From contig JAGBHM010000032.1 of assembly GCA_017935505.1 (NCBI GenBank), positions 1 to 64,000 of the forward strand: DNA of 64,000 bases. The letters run 5' to 3'. The notes under the pieces were generated by a model. That model did no database searches. It was given only the letters and a program-made list of their open reading frames with translations, and was not told the origin of the DNA. How positions within the stretch are numbered: the first letter of the stretch is position 1; each line of letters begins with the position of its first letter. This DNA comes from Bacteroidales bacterium (lineage in GTDB: Bacteria; Bacteroidota; Bacteroidia; Bacteroidales; UBA932). Below, one piece after another: positions 17,428 to 26,702 of the stretch. Both the position numbers and the translations under genes were made by a program.

Positions 17428-20400
17428 ATGAAAAAACGTTTTTCAAAAAAGCTATTGCTTTCAGTGATTGTATCTCTTGGGTTTGTATTTTCCTCTTTTG
17501 CCCAGGATATCAATCTAAATTATCGGGAAACTCCTATTAAAACAATTCTGAAAGAGATAACCGGGCAGACCGGATATTCATTTGTATATTCAGATGCCAT
17601 CAAGGAGTTGGACAAAAAAGTCACTTTAAATCGTGTTGAGAAAAATGCAGATATTAATTCTGTATTGAAGGAACTCTTGGTGGGAACAGGAATTACATGG
17701 AATATCAAGGGTAAACAGATTGCATTGCAGAATAGTGTAGTGAAGGGTAGTGCAAAAACTGCTCCTGAAAGGGTGAAAGGGTATGTTTCGGATAGTGATG
17801 GAGAACCTTTGGTCGGGGTTACAATTGTCAATAAAACAAATGGAGTGATTGCTGCAACAGATGTTGACGGTAATTATATTATCAGTGCAGATGAGGGAGA
17901 CTTATTGTCATTTTCTCTTATAGGAATGTCTGCTTATGAGGTATATGTCGGCAAATCAAATGTAATTAATGCAGTGATGACAGAGGATATCATTGCATTG
18001 GATGATGTTGTGGTAACCGGTTATCAGACAATATCAAAAGAGAGGGCTACCGGTTCTTTTGACATAGTTAAAAAAGCTCAGCTCGAGAAACCGGCATCCA
18101 ATATAAGCAGCCGTCTGATTGGTGCATCTCCAGGCCTTGCATATTCTCAGGATGTATATGGCAATCCCACATTCCAGATCCGTGGTATTTCAACGTTTGC
18201 AGCATCTGCACCACCACTCATCATTATTGACGGATTCCCTGTAGAGTCTACATTTGAATCAATAAATCCAAATGATGTAGAGAATATTACAGTATTGAAA
18301 GATGCGGCAGCTGCATCAATTTGGGGAGCAAAATCTGCTAATGGTGTTATTGTAATCACAACAAAAAATGCCAAGGCAAATTCAGACAAACCTGTAGTGA
18401 ATGTGGATTACTCTGCATTTTATAAAGTGTCTCCGAAACTGAATTTGGATTATACTCTTTCACATGCATCTGTGAATGACATAATTGATTATGAACTTGA
18501 AAACTTTGGCAAAGAGTGGGCAAATTCTTCTATTCCAACCACATCAACTTACTCCATCAACCCAAGGAGCAGTGTCTATTTGTATTTGACTGATGCATAT
18601 AATGGCATTATCTCTGAACAGGAAGCTATGAATAAAATTAATGCACTGCGTAAGAATAACAATTATGATCAGGTTAAAGATTTGCTTTTACAGAATGCTG
18701 CAACTCACCAGCAAAATGTGAACATCAGCATTGGAACCCGTCGTTCAAGTACAAATATCTCATTGCTGTATCAATCTGACAAAATGGTATACAGCGATCA
18801 GGACAGCAGAAAATACAATGTGGGATTACGTAACAGAACTCAGGTATTCAAATGGTTGGATTTGACATTGAACGGTACCATAAATTATAATAAAAATAAT
18901 AACAGCGGTTATGGCCTTTCAGGCCTTGCTCCATATGAAATGCTCTTGGATGATAATGGTGACTATGTGCGTTATCAGAGGAATTATTACGACGCTTATC
19001 TGTCGCAGAATGTGCCGTTGGAGGCTTTTCCGTATAGTGATTGGACATTTAATCCAGTAGAGGAGATGAGAGGAAGAAGTCTTGAATCCAATAATTTTTT
19101 GAGTAGGATTAATGCTGGACTTACATTCAAGATTATTGATGGGTTGACAATTGACACAAAGGCTCAGTATGAACTTATCAGAAATCGTGTCCATAATTAT
19201 TATAGCGACAAAACATATGAAGTGCGTACCATGATCAACACGGCCGCAACCTGGGATCATACAACAGATGATGTTGTGCTGAATCTGCCGGAGGGAGGTA
19301 TCCTTGATCAGAGTTCATCAGAAACTAGTGTCCTTACACTTCGTGCCCAGGTAAACTTTAACCGCACCTTTGCCGATAAACATACTGTAGCAGCTCTGGC
19401 AGGTATAGAGGCTATAGACAATGTATACCAATATTTCGGATATCCGAGAACATATGGATATAGTGATGATGCGCTTACTGTAGGTTCGCTTGTAAATGGT
19501 TTTGGCGGTACAGGAGATTATGCTCTAAAAGATTGGCAAGGTAACCCGCAGTCATTTGACTATTTGAATACATTCTCGCATACAGCAGACAGATACTTCT
19601 CTGCATTTGCCAATGCTTCGTATACTTATGATAATAAATATACAATATCTGGAAGTATACGTACTGATGCTTCAAATCTGATTACAGATGATCCTAAATA
19701 CCGTTATGCACCATTCTGGTCTGTAGGTGCCAGCTGGCAGATTGGTCGTGAGGATTTTCTTAAAAATGTAGAATGGCTGGATGCATTGTCAATACGTGCA
19801 ACATTCGGTTACAATGGTAATGTGGACAAATCAACTACATTCCAGCCATTGTTGAGTCCTGCTCCAACTCCAAGTATCATAACCGGTGAAAATATGTTGG
19901 GAATAAATGGAATGAATCCTATGGCAAGTTACGGTAATCCTACGTTGAGGTGGGAAAAAACCAAAACATTTGATATTGGATTTGATTTTCAACTCTTTGG
20001 AGGAAAACTTAGAGGTAAATTTGACTACTATAACAGGTTGTCAAGTGATTTGATTGCCAAAGTCTCTTTGCCTAAGGTTATGGGCACATCTTCGATATCG
20101 TTGAATAATGGTGAAATATCCAATAAAGGTATAGAGGTGGAAGTAGGTTCTACCATTCCGATAAATAAGAATATAGTATGGGATGGGTCACTCATGTTCT
20201 CATACAATAAAAACAGAGTGTTGACACTGAATGCGGTTCCAACTACAGCATATCAGCTCGTATATAGTCCAGAGGCCTCTGCAAAATGGTTAGAGGGATA
20301 TGATATGAATACTCTATGGTGCTACAAATATGGTGGACTTGTTAATAATGGAACAGATTCATCACCTGATCTGCAGCCTACAATTATTGGAAAAGATGGA

Positions 20401-20952
20401 GTTCATCAATTCCTTACAGCTTGGCCTACAGGCAGTGCAGATAATATTTCGTATGATATGGGTACAACCGTTGCTCCTGTAAATGTATCATTCAGTACTT
20501 CATTGAAGGTATACAATTTTGATTTGTCCCTGATTATAACAGGTAAATTCGGTCATAAATTCTTGCGCGAATCATTTAACTATCCTAGGATGGAAGATGG
20601 TGGAATCCCAAATTCAAAACTTGATGAAGTGCTGAATTGTGATCCTAATGAGATGGTTCCGCTTCCTCTTGATGATTCAGATGCTGGTGCCTCTTTCTGG
20701 GACAGATTCTATCCTCATATGTCTTATTTGACAGCCAATGCGTCACTTATCAGATTTCAAGAGATAAATTTGAGTTATAACCTTCCTAAATCATGTACTG
20801 ACTGGCTTGGTATCAAGGGGCTCAAAGTATACGCTCAGGCAAATAACCCATTCAATATCTATTTTAACAAATGGAATGAAGATTCTGAATTCCGCAGAGG
20901 TTCAGTTCGTCTGCAGCAGGCTTATTTGTTCGGAATCAAATGTAACTTCTAA
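17428..20952 (+). CDS. SusC/RagA-type TonB-dependent receptor with STN domain
   Basis: A 1174-residue outer-membrane importer. After a signal peptide (cleavage near FSSFAQ) comes an STN signalling domain (about 28-100, ETPIKTILKEITGQTGYSF), which talks to FecR. A carboxypeptidase-D-like domain (about 115-190, GYVSDSDGEPLVGVTIV) and the DDVVVTGYQ segment with the plug (QLEKPASNISSRLIGASPGL, FQIRGISTF) follow. About 800 residues of 22-strand beta-barrel end in aromatic-rich strands with a terminal Phe. It imports a ligand captured by the SusD lipoprotein 2 bp downstream. No glycosidase gene lies in the locus, so the substrate could be glycan, peptide or another oligomer. Confidence 0.95.
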   Translation: MKKRFSKKLLLSVIVSLGFVFSSFAQDINLNYRETPIKTILKEITGQTGYSFVYSDAIKELDKKVTLNRVEKNADINSVLKELLVGTGITWNIKGKQIALQNSVVKGSAKTAPERVKGYVSDSDGEPLVGVTIVNKTNGVIAATDVDGNYIISADEGDLLSFSLIGMSAYEVYVGKSNVINAVMTEDIIALDDVVVTGYQTISKERATGSFDIVKKAQLEKPASNISSRLIGASPGLAYSQDVYGNPTFQIRGISTFAASAPPLIIIDGFPVESTFESINPNDVENITVLKDAAAASIWGAKSANGVIVITTKNAKANSDKPVVNVDYSAFYKVSPKLNLDYTLSHASVNDIIDYELENFGKEWANSSIPTTSTYSINPRSSVYLYLTDAYNGIISEQEAMNKINALRKNNNYDQVKDLLLQNAATHQQNVNISIGTRRSSTNISLLYQSDKMVYSDQDSRKYNVGLRNRTQVFKWLDLTLNGTINYNKNNNSGYGLSGLAPYEMLLDDNGDYVRYQRNYYDAYLSQNVPLEAFPYSDWTFNPVEEMRGRSLESNNFLSRINAGLTFKIIDGLTIDTKAQYELIRNRVHNYYSDKTYEVRTMINTAATWDHTTDDVVLNLPEGGILDQSSSETSVLTLRAQVNFNRTFADKHTVAALAGIEAIDNVYQYFGYPRTYGYSDDALTVGSLVNGFGGTGDYALKDWQGNPQSFDYLNTFSHTADRYFSAFANASYTYDNKYTISGSIRTDASNLITDDPKYRYAPFWSVGASWQIGREDFLKNVEWLDALSIRATFGYNGNVDKSTTFQPLLSPAPTPSIITGENMLGINGMNPMASYGNPTLRWEKTKTFDIGFDFQLFGGKLRGKFDYYNRLSSDLIAKVSLPKVMGTSSISLNNGEISNKGIEVEVGSTIPINKNIVWDGSLMFSYNKNRVLTLNAVPTTAYQLVYSPEASAKWLEGYDMNTLWCYKYGGLVNNGTDSSPDLQPTIIGKDGVHQFLTAWPTGSADNISYDMGTTVAPVNVSFSTSLKVYNFDLSLIITGKFGHKFLRESFNYPRMEDGGIPNSKLDEVLNCDPNEMVPLPLDDSDAGASFWDRFYPHMSYLTANASLIRFQEINLSYNLPKSCTDWLGIKGLKVYAQANNPFNIYFNKWNEDSEFRRGSVRLQQAYLFGIKCNF

Positions 20953-20954
20953 AA

Positions 20955-22541
20955 ATGAAAGCTGTTATGAAATTTAAAAATATTATAATGTTATTTTTGA
21001 GCATCTGCTTGTTCGTTTTCAGCGGATGTGATCCTATAGATGATTTCCTAAATGAGGAACCGTCTAAGAATACTATGAAGCCTATCGAAACTGTAGAGCA
21101 GTTGGATGCTGTATTGGCATCGTATGCAGTATATCCTGTAAACTTCTTCCAAGAAAAAGGTGATATGATGGTTGCCAGTGATGATTATGCATTCCTTACA
21201 ATGATTCAGGACAATAAGAGCTATAATTTGGAGTATTTGTCTTATGGTCTTTGGAATGATGAAAGTACTACCGGCAGATACTCTTCATGGGGCGCAGAAT
21301 ATACAAAAGTATATTATGCCAATCTGGTTCTTGACTATATTGATAAGGTATCTGGAGATGAGCAGGCAAAGGCAAATCTTAAGGCTGATGCGCATTTTCT
21401 GAGAGCATATTGTTTCTTTACTATAGCCCTTGCCCATACACTTTATTATGATGGTACAAATGGTGATGAACTGGGAATAAGTTTGAAAAAGACTCCATCT
21501 TTTGAGGAGAATATTGCACGTGCGAATTTGAAAGATACTTGGGATTTTATTGAGGCTGATCTGCAGGAGGCCCTTAAAATTAAGAAAACTTTTATAAGGG
21601 CTGATGGTATGCATGTGAACTGGCGTGGTTCTACAGGAGCTGTAAAGGCGTTTGCGGCCCGTTATTACCTGTATCGCGCAGATTATGAAAAGGCGATGCA
21701 TTATGCGCTTGAGGCTCTAAAAGAGTATGGTGATTTTAAAGATTTTAATGATCCGTCAGAAATGTATTACAAGAGTTCTGTCGGGAAGTATACTTTGACA
21801 GATACTGGAGAAGAGGTGATATTGCGACGCCCTTATCTTTGGAACCAGTTGGTTACTTATTGGGGAATGGAACCAAATATGGAGGTGCTTTTGGGTTGGG
21901 ATGAATTGTTCTATGCAAGAACAACACAATGCGCAACTTCATGGTTTATACCAAGTGCGGAACTCCTTGCAACATTTGAAGAGGATGTACCAGAGGGAAA
22001 ACTGGAAAATGACTTGAGATACAAGTATTTCATGGCTCCATATTATAGTATCTCGACATTCAAGGAGAAGACTTCTGATAGAATTTATCCTGGGTATATC
22101 CAATTCATGGGTGAAATACTTTCGGGACCTACCGTTGCAGAGATGAATTTAATTGTGGCAGAGGCTCTTGCTAGAAGTGGTGATGCAACAGGGGCAATGG
22201 CACGTGTAAATGCTCTCCGTAAAAACCGTATAGAGAGGTCTGTCTATACAGATTTGACAGCGGCATCAGCTGATATCGCATTAAAGAAAGTGCTTCAGGA
22301 GCGTCGTAGAGAGATGCCATTCAGCATTCGTTGGTATGATCTGAAACGTCTTAATGCAAATGATCCTGTAAATAAGGTTACAATCAAGAGAAATTTCTAT
22401 AAATACACAAGTACCGCAGTCCTACCTAATGATGGTGTAGTCACTTATACATTGGAGCCTGGATCCCGTCATTATGCTATTCCGATCCATGCCGATGAGA
22501 TTGCAAAGTCAAATGGTGTGATAGAGCAGAATAAGTATTAA
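20955..22541 (+). CDS. SusD/RagB nutrient-binding lipoprotein
   Basis: A 528-residue surface lipoprotein, partner of the SusC above. The lipobox FSGC (Cys near residue 25) is followed by the family's N-terminal DDFLNEEPSKNT and helical TPR-like repeats. KADAHFLRAYCFFTIALAH is the first TPR region, and MNLIVAEALARSGDATGAMARVNALRKNR lies in the C-terminal half. The end has the canonical LQERRREMPFSIRWYDLKR. The start 2 bp after the susC stop implies translational coupling. A second Met four codons in gives an equally good signal peptide. A strong terminator follows. Confidence 0.95.
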   Translation: MKAVMKFKNIIMLFLSICLFVFSGCDPIDDFLNEEPSKNTMKPIETVEQLDAVLASYAVYPVNFFQEKGDMMVASDDYAFLTMIQDNKSYNLEYLSYGLWNDESTTGRYSSWGAEYTKVYYANLVLDYIDKVSGDEQAKANLKADAHFLRAYCFFTIALAHTLYYDGTNGDELGISLKKTPSFEENIARANLKDTWDFIEADLQEALKIKKTFIRADGMHVNWRGSTGAVKAFAARYYLYRADYEKAMHYALEALKEYGDFKDFNDPSEMYYKSSVGKYTLTDTGEEVILRRPYLWNQLVTYWGMEPNMEVLLGWDELFYARTTQCATSWFIPSAELLATFEEDVPEGKLENDLRYKYFMAPYYSISTFKEKTSDRIYPGYIQFMGEILSGPTVAEMNLIVAEALARSGDATGAMARVNALRKNRIERSVYTDLTAASADIALKKVLQERRREMPFSIRWYDLKRLNANDPVNKVTIKRNFYKYTSTAVLPNDGVVTYTLEPGSRHYAIPIHADEIAKSNGVIEQNKY

Positions 22542-22587
22542 ACGGCTAGTAAATAATCAAGTTATTCATAGGTTATTAATTAGGTAT

Positions 22588-22621
22588 GGCGCCACTCCAA
22601 TAGGATGTGGCGCCTTTTTTT
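22588..22621 (+). terminator. Strong terminator after susD
   Basis: Perfect 8-bp GC-rich stem (GGCGCCAC, 22588-22595, with GTGGCGCC, 22607-22614), 11-nt loop, then seven T. It ends the ECF-FecR-SusCD operon. Confidence 0.92.
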
Positions 22622-22644
22622 GAACATTTTACCAAAAAAAACAT

Positions 22645-22652
22645 TACATTTG
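22645..22652 (+). promoter_or_regulatory. -7 box of the NatAB-type operon
   Basis: TACATTTG matches TAnnTTTG. A TTTG lies 22 nt upstream (22619-22622), overlapping the preceding terminator's T-run; the usual spacing is 19-21, so the -33 match is approximate. Confidence 0.5.
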
Positions 22653-22674
22653 AGTCAAAAATAAAGAGATATTT

Positions 22675-23619
22675 ATGGGAATTATTACTTGTTCCAATGT
22701 TGTAAAGAAATTTGGAGATTTTACAGCTCTTAATTCTGTGAGTTTGGATATTCCTGAGGGTGAGATATTTGGATTGCTTGGCCCTAATGGAGCAGGAAAA
22801 ACCACTTTAATAAGAATCATTAATCAGATTACTGTGCCCGACAGCGGTGAGGTTCTGTTCGGCGGACGTCCTATGCGTGAAGAGGATGTGGAGAATATCG
22901 GCTATCTTCCGGAAGAGAGAGGCCTTTATAAAAAAATGAAGGTGGGAGAGCAGGCTCTCTATCTGGCACGTCTGAAGGGTATGGGAAGTGCTGAGGCTAC
23001 AAAGGCGCTCAAGGAGTGGTTTGTGAAGTTTGGAATACAGGCTTGGTGGAACAAGAAAGTTGAGGAGCTTTCGAAGGGTATGGCCCAGAAGGTGCAGTTT
23101 ATCACAACTGTGCTGCATCGTCCGAAACTTCTTATACTTGATGAGCCGTTCTCTGGATTTGACCCTGTAAATGTGAACCTTATCCGCAAAGAAATACTGG
23201 ATATGAAGGCTGCCGGCACAACAATAATCCTCTCTACACACAATATGGAGAGTGTTGAGGAGCTGTGCGACAATATAGCTTTGATCAACAAATCCAATCT
23301 GATTGTATCTGGCAATACCGATAAAATCCGCAGAGAATATGGCAGCAATCAGGTTGAACTGGTATACCGATCTTCTGATAATCTTGCAGATTCAATAAGG
23401 AGGGCAGGAGGCCTTACAGCCGGAGCGGGCAATATGCCTTTTGAAATAGTGGCGGATGAGCAGGGCCGTAACGGATGGCGTGCCATTCTGGAGGTGCCGA
23501 GGTCTGTCAATAATGCCCAGGTGCTGGCAAATGTAATTAATGCAGTGGATGTGGTCTCTTATCAGGAGCTGATTCCACGTATGAAGGACATTTTTATAAA
23601 ATTGGTAAGTAACAATTAA
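22675..23619 (+). CDS. ABC exporter ATPase, NatA-like
   Basis: A 314-residue ATPase with Walker A GPNGAGKTT, Q-loop region, signature LSKGMAQKVQF and Walker B LLILDEPFSGFDPVN. The GYLPEERGLYKKMKVGEQ segment and the C-terminal extension of about 90 residues (DUF4162-like) are typical of NatA/ABC-2 type exporters. It pairs with the permease 11 bp downstream. The NatAB name derives from sodium export in Bacillus; the cargo here is unknown. Confidence 0.9.
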   Translation: MGIITCSNVVKKFGDFTALNSVSLDIPEGEIFGLLGPNGAGKTTLIRIINQITVPDSGEVLFGGRPMREEDVENIGYLPEERGLYKKMKVGEQALYLARLKGMGSAEATKALKEWFVKFGIQAWWNKKVEELSKGMAQKVQFITTVLHRPKLLILDEPFSGFDPVNVNLIRKEILDMKAAGTTIILSTHNMESVEELCDNIALINKSNLIVSGNTDKIRREYGSNQVELVYRSSDNLADSIRRAGGLTAGAGNMPFEIVADEQGRNGWRAILEVPRSVNNAQVLANVINAVDVVSYQELIPRMKDIFIKLVSNN

Positions 23620-23630
23620 ATTGTGCTGAT

Positions 23631-24995
23631 ATGGGAAGGAGTAAAATTGGAATCATAATAGGCCGTGAATATGCCATAAGGGTAAAGAAAAAATCATTCA
23701 TATTTACAACCATCCTTACACCGCTGCTCTTTGCTGCACTTATGGTTGTGCCGTCGTTGATTGCACTCTATTCGAGCGGAGAGGAGGGTCAGATGGTGAA
23801 GGTTGTTGACGAGTCGGGTATTGTGATGCCCTATCTGGAGAGCAGTAAAGAGATAATTTTTGAGCAGGCTGCTCCAGAGGAGTCGTTGGCATCTTTGAAG
23901 GAGAACTTCAAGGATTCGGGACTATTTGCCATTATAGGAATCTCACCATTGGATTCGAACAAAAATCTCACCATTACAGCCTATTCGGAGAAACAGCTCA
24001 ATATCGATCTGCAGTCGCAGATACGCAAGAGTGTGAACAAGGCTGTGGAGGATAATAAATTGAAGGCATACAACATTCCGGATCTCGACCGTGTGCTCAA
24101 GGATATTGAATCTGATGTAAAGATGAATACCTACACTCTGGACGAGCAGACCGGCGAGGAGAAGGAGTCGATGGTTGAGATTTATATGGGAATAGGCTAT
24201 ATTGCAAGTTTTCTCATCTACATGTTCATATTCATGTTCGGAAGTATGGTTATGCGCAGTGTGATAGATGAAAAGACAACCAGAATAGTTGAGGTAATAG
24301 TCTCCTCTGTAAAACCTTTCCAGCTGATGTTGGGCAAGATTATAGGTGTTGCGGCTGTGGGACTTACACAATTCCTCATATGGGTGGTGCTTACCTTTGC
24401 AATTGTAACCGGTGTCTCTGCAGCAGTTGGTGTGGATAAGATCCAGGAGTCGGTAACAGCCGGAATGCCGGTTGAGCAGGTTATGGAGGAGATGAATGTG
24501 CAGAATATTGATATGCAGAATCTGGAGGTAGAAGAGAGTGAATTCGACGGAATATTGCGGGCCCTCAGAGAGGTCAACTATATTAAAATAGTGGTATGTT
24601 TCCTTATCTATTTCCTTTTGGGTTATCTGCTCTATTCCGGAATGTTTGCCGCTGTAGGATCGGCTGTGGACAATGAGGCTGATACTCAGCAGCTCATATT
24701 GCCTGTAACAATGCCTCTGATCATAGGCCTCTTCATTATGCTGCATACATTCCAATATCCCGACAGCTCTCTCTCATTCTGGGCCTCTGTGATTCCGTTC
24801 ACATCTCCTATGGTCATGATGGCAAGGATTGCATACGGGGTGCCTGCATGGGAGCTTGCATTATCTATCGGTTTATTGATTGTTACATTCCTGATCCTTA
24901 CATATATATCGGGCAAAATATATAGAATAGGAATCTTGATGTATGGTAAGAAGGCTACCTGGAAAGATTTGTGGAAATGGATGAAGATAAGATAA
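23631..24995 (+). CDS. ABC-2 type permease, NatB-like
   Basis: A 454-residue membrane protein. The first helix is near residues 20-45 (FIFTTILTPLLFAALMVVPSLIALY). A large extracytoplasmic domain of about 140 residues follows, then at least five helices from about 185 on, including MGIGYIASFLIYMFIFMFGS, the MRSVIDEKTTRIVEVIVSS motif after it and VVCFLIYFLLGYLLYSGMF. The EKTTRIVEVIVSSVKPFQLM-type element is diagnostic of the NatB/ABC2_membrane_3 family. It forms the exporter with the upstream ATPase. Confidence 0.9.
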   Translation: MGRSKIGIIIGREYAIRVKKKSFIFTTILTPLLFAALMVVPSLIALYSSGEEGQMVKVVDESGIVMPYLESSKEIIFEQAAPEESLASLKENFKDSGLFAIIGISPLDSNKNLTITAYSEKQLNIDLQSQIRKSVNKAVEDNKLKAYNIPDLDRVLKDIESDVKMNTYTLDEQTGEEKESMVEIYMGIGYIASFLIYMFIFMFGSMVMRSVIDEKTTRIVEVIVSSVKPFQLMLGKIIGVAAVGLTQFLIWVVLTFAIVTGVSAAVGVDKIQESVTAGMPVEQVMEEMNVQNIDMQNLEVEESEFDGILRALREVNYIKIVVCFLIYFLLGYLLYSGMFAAVGSAVDNEADTQQLILPVTMPLIIGLFIMLHTFQYPDSSLSFWASVIPFTSPMVMMARIAYGVPAWELALSIGLLIVTFLILTYISGKIYRIGILMYGKKATWKDLWKWMKIR

Positions 24996-25016
24996 CTTGC
25001 TAAAGTGGTGATAAAT

Positions 25017-25790
25017 ATGAAAAGAACAATTCTGATACTGATATTTGCATTGGGCGCAGCTCTCTGCTACGGACAAAATTACTCCAAAGCTGTGTGGAGC
25101 CGCACTAAAATGGATTCAACTTATAACTTCTCTACCGGGAAGGCAGCCAAGGTTATAGGCAAGTACAGACCGGCCGTAGATTCTCTGCTTGTTCCCATAG
25201 GAAAGACCAGAGAGGAGTTGAAATCATATCCTCCGGAGGATAAACTGTCTAATCTGGCAGGAGATATAATGTTGGCTTATGGTACCGAGTATCTGCAGAA
25301 AACTACAGGTAATGCTACCGCAAAGGCCGATATGTCGATAACCAATTTTGGCGGAATAAGGGCTTCCATGCCGGAAGGGGATGTCACATCATTTGATATT
25401 ATTTCAATTTTCCCTTTCGACAATAAAATCATGATATTGGATCTGGAGGGCAAGTATGTGCGTGAACTTATGGAGAATTTTGCAAAGCGAGGCCGTGTGG
25501 AGGCAATGGGTGGCGTGCGTCTGAAAATAGATAAAAATGTGCTTGTGGAGTGTACTGTAGCAGGAGCGCCAATTGATGATAACCGTATATATAAGGTTGT
25601 TACAATTGATTTTCTTCTTGGCGGAGGCGACAGTGTCTATGCTCTCAAATATGCAAAGCATGCCGAGGATTGTGGTGTATATATGAGGAATGTGGTGATA
25701 GAGTATATCAAAAACCTGTCGGCACAAGGGAAAATGGTTGAAGCTGAGATAGATGGAAGGGCTGTGGTGATAAAGGCCCCTAAAAAATAA
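25017..25790 (+). CDS. Secreted 5'-nucleotidase C-terminal domain protein
   Basis: A 257-residue protein with a signal peptide (ILILIFALGAALCYGQ) and the substrate-binding domain normally found at the C-terminus of 5'-nucleotidase/UshA enzymes. The signature pieces are SNLAGDIM-like NLAGDIMLAYG, TNFGGIRASMPEG with the base-binding Asn/Gly/Arg, and FLLGGGDSVYA. No metallophosphatase half is present; it is encoded by the next gene. I chose the ATG at 25017 because the 4-codon extension upstream begins with GTG and would spoil the signal peptide. It lies 21 bp after the permease gene. Confidence 0.88.
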   Translation: MKRTILILIFALGAALCYGQNYSKAVWSRTKMDSTYNFSTGKAAKVIGKYRPAVDSLLVPIGKTREELKSYPPEDKLSNLAGDIMLAYGTEYLQKTTGNATAKADMSITNFGGIRASMPEGDVTSFDIISIFPFDNKIMILDLEGKYVRELMENFAKRGRVEAMGGVRLKIDKNVLVECTVAGAPIDDNRIYKVVTIDFLLGGGDSVYALKYAKHAEDCGVYMRNVVIEYIKNLSAQGKMVEAEIDGRAVVIKAPKK

Positions 25791-25812
25791 TTGATACGTT
25801 AAAGAGCTAGAT

Positions 25813-26643
25813 ATGAAAAGAAAAGATATTTTATTGCTTGCCTTTATGATCTTCTGTACTGTAGCCAGTGCTCAGGATCTTGTGATATTGCATACAAATG
25901 ATACTCACAGCCAGATAACTCCGCAGGTGACAGGAGAAGGCAAGGGCCTTGGCGGATATGAAAGGAGAGAGGCCTATATCAAGGAGGTTGTGAAGAGGTA
26001 TGGACGTAAAAATGTACTTCTGCTTGATGCAGGTGATTTCAGCCAGGGAAGCCCCTATTTTTCATTATTCAAGGGTGATGTTGAGATAGAGCTGCTAAAT
26101 GCTCTCAATTATGATTGCGTATGTCTTGGAAACCATGAATTTGACAACGGACATCAGGAGTTGGCCCGCAGAATTGGCAATGCTGAGTTTGATGTTGTAT
26201 GTGCAAACTATGATTTTACAGGAAGTCCCCTTGACGGCCTTGTGAAACCTTATACTATTATTAAGAAGGCTGGCAAGAAGATCGGCATAATTGGCCTGAT
26301 GGTCAATATAAGAGGGGTGGTGTCGAGCAAATACTTGAAAAATGCCTCACATATACATCCGGTGAAGGTTTTGAACAGACTGGCTCTTGAACTGAAGAAT
26401 GTGCACAAGTGCGATCTGGTGATAGCTCTTTCACATTGCGGTCACTATGCCGGGCGAGAAAACAATCCTGGTGATGAGTATATTGCGCAGCAGTCAGAGA
26501 ATGTTGATATTATAGTAGGAGGCCATTCACATACCAGACTTGAGGATAAAGTGGTTGTAAAAAACAAGTTGGGCAGGGATGTGATAATAGTTCAGGATGG
26601 CGAAAAAGGGGAATATGTAGGACGCCTCGACCTGTGGTTCTAA
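25813..26643 (+). CDS. Secreted 5'-nucleotidase metallophosphatase domain protein
   Basis: A 276-residue calcineurin-like phosphoesterase with a signal peptide ending near VASAQ. All five metal-site motifs are visible: HTNDTHS, LLDAGDFSQGSPYF, CLGNHEFDNG, ALSHCGH and GGHSHT. This is the N-terminal catalytic half of UshA-type 5'-nucleotidases. The polypeptide stops where the C-terminal domain would start, and that domain is encoded by the preceding gene. The pair probably reassembles in the periplasm to hydrolyse nucleotides. The gene ends in a bidirectional terminator shared with the acyl-CoA synthetase gene. Confidence 0.9.
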   Translation: MKRKDILLLAFMIFCTVASAQDLVILHTNDTHSQITPQVTGEGKGLGGYERREAYIKEVVKRYGRKNVLLLDAGDFSQGSPYFSLFKGDVEIELLNALNYDCVCLGNHEFDNGHQELARRIGNAEFDVVCANYDFTGSPLDGLVKPYTIIKKAGKKIGIIGLMVNIRGVVSSKYLKNASHIHPVKVLNRLALELKNVHKCDLVIALSHCGHYAGRENNPGDEYIAQQSENVDIIVGGHSHTRLEDKVVVKNKLGRDVIIVQDGEKGEYVGRLDLWF

Positions 26644-26669
26644 GGAGATGGCAATGTTGCCGGAAAGAA

Positions 26670-26702
26670 AAAAGGTATCTCTTAGTTGTAGAGATACCTT
26701 TT
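26670..26702. terminator. Bidirectional terminator between convergent genes
   Basis: Thirteen paired bases (26670-26682 with 26690-26702) close a 7-nt loop. The stem ends are A-rich and T-rich, so each strand gets a T-run. The loop contains the TAA stop codon of the minus-strand acyl-CoA synthetase gene. Confidence 0.88.
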
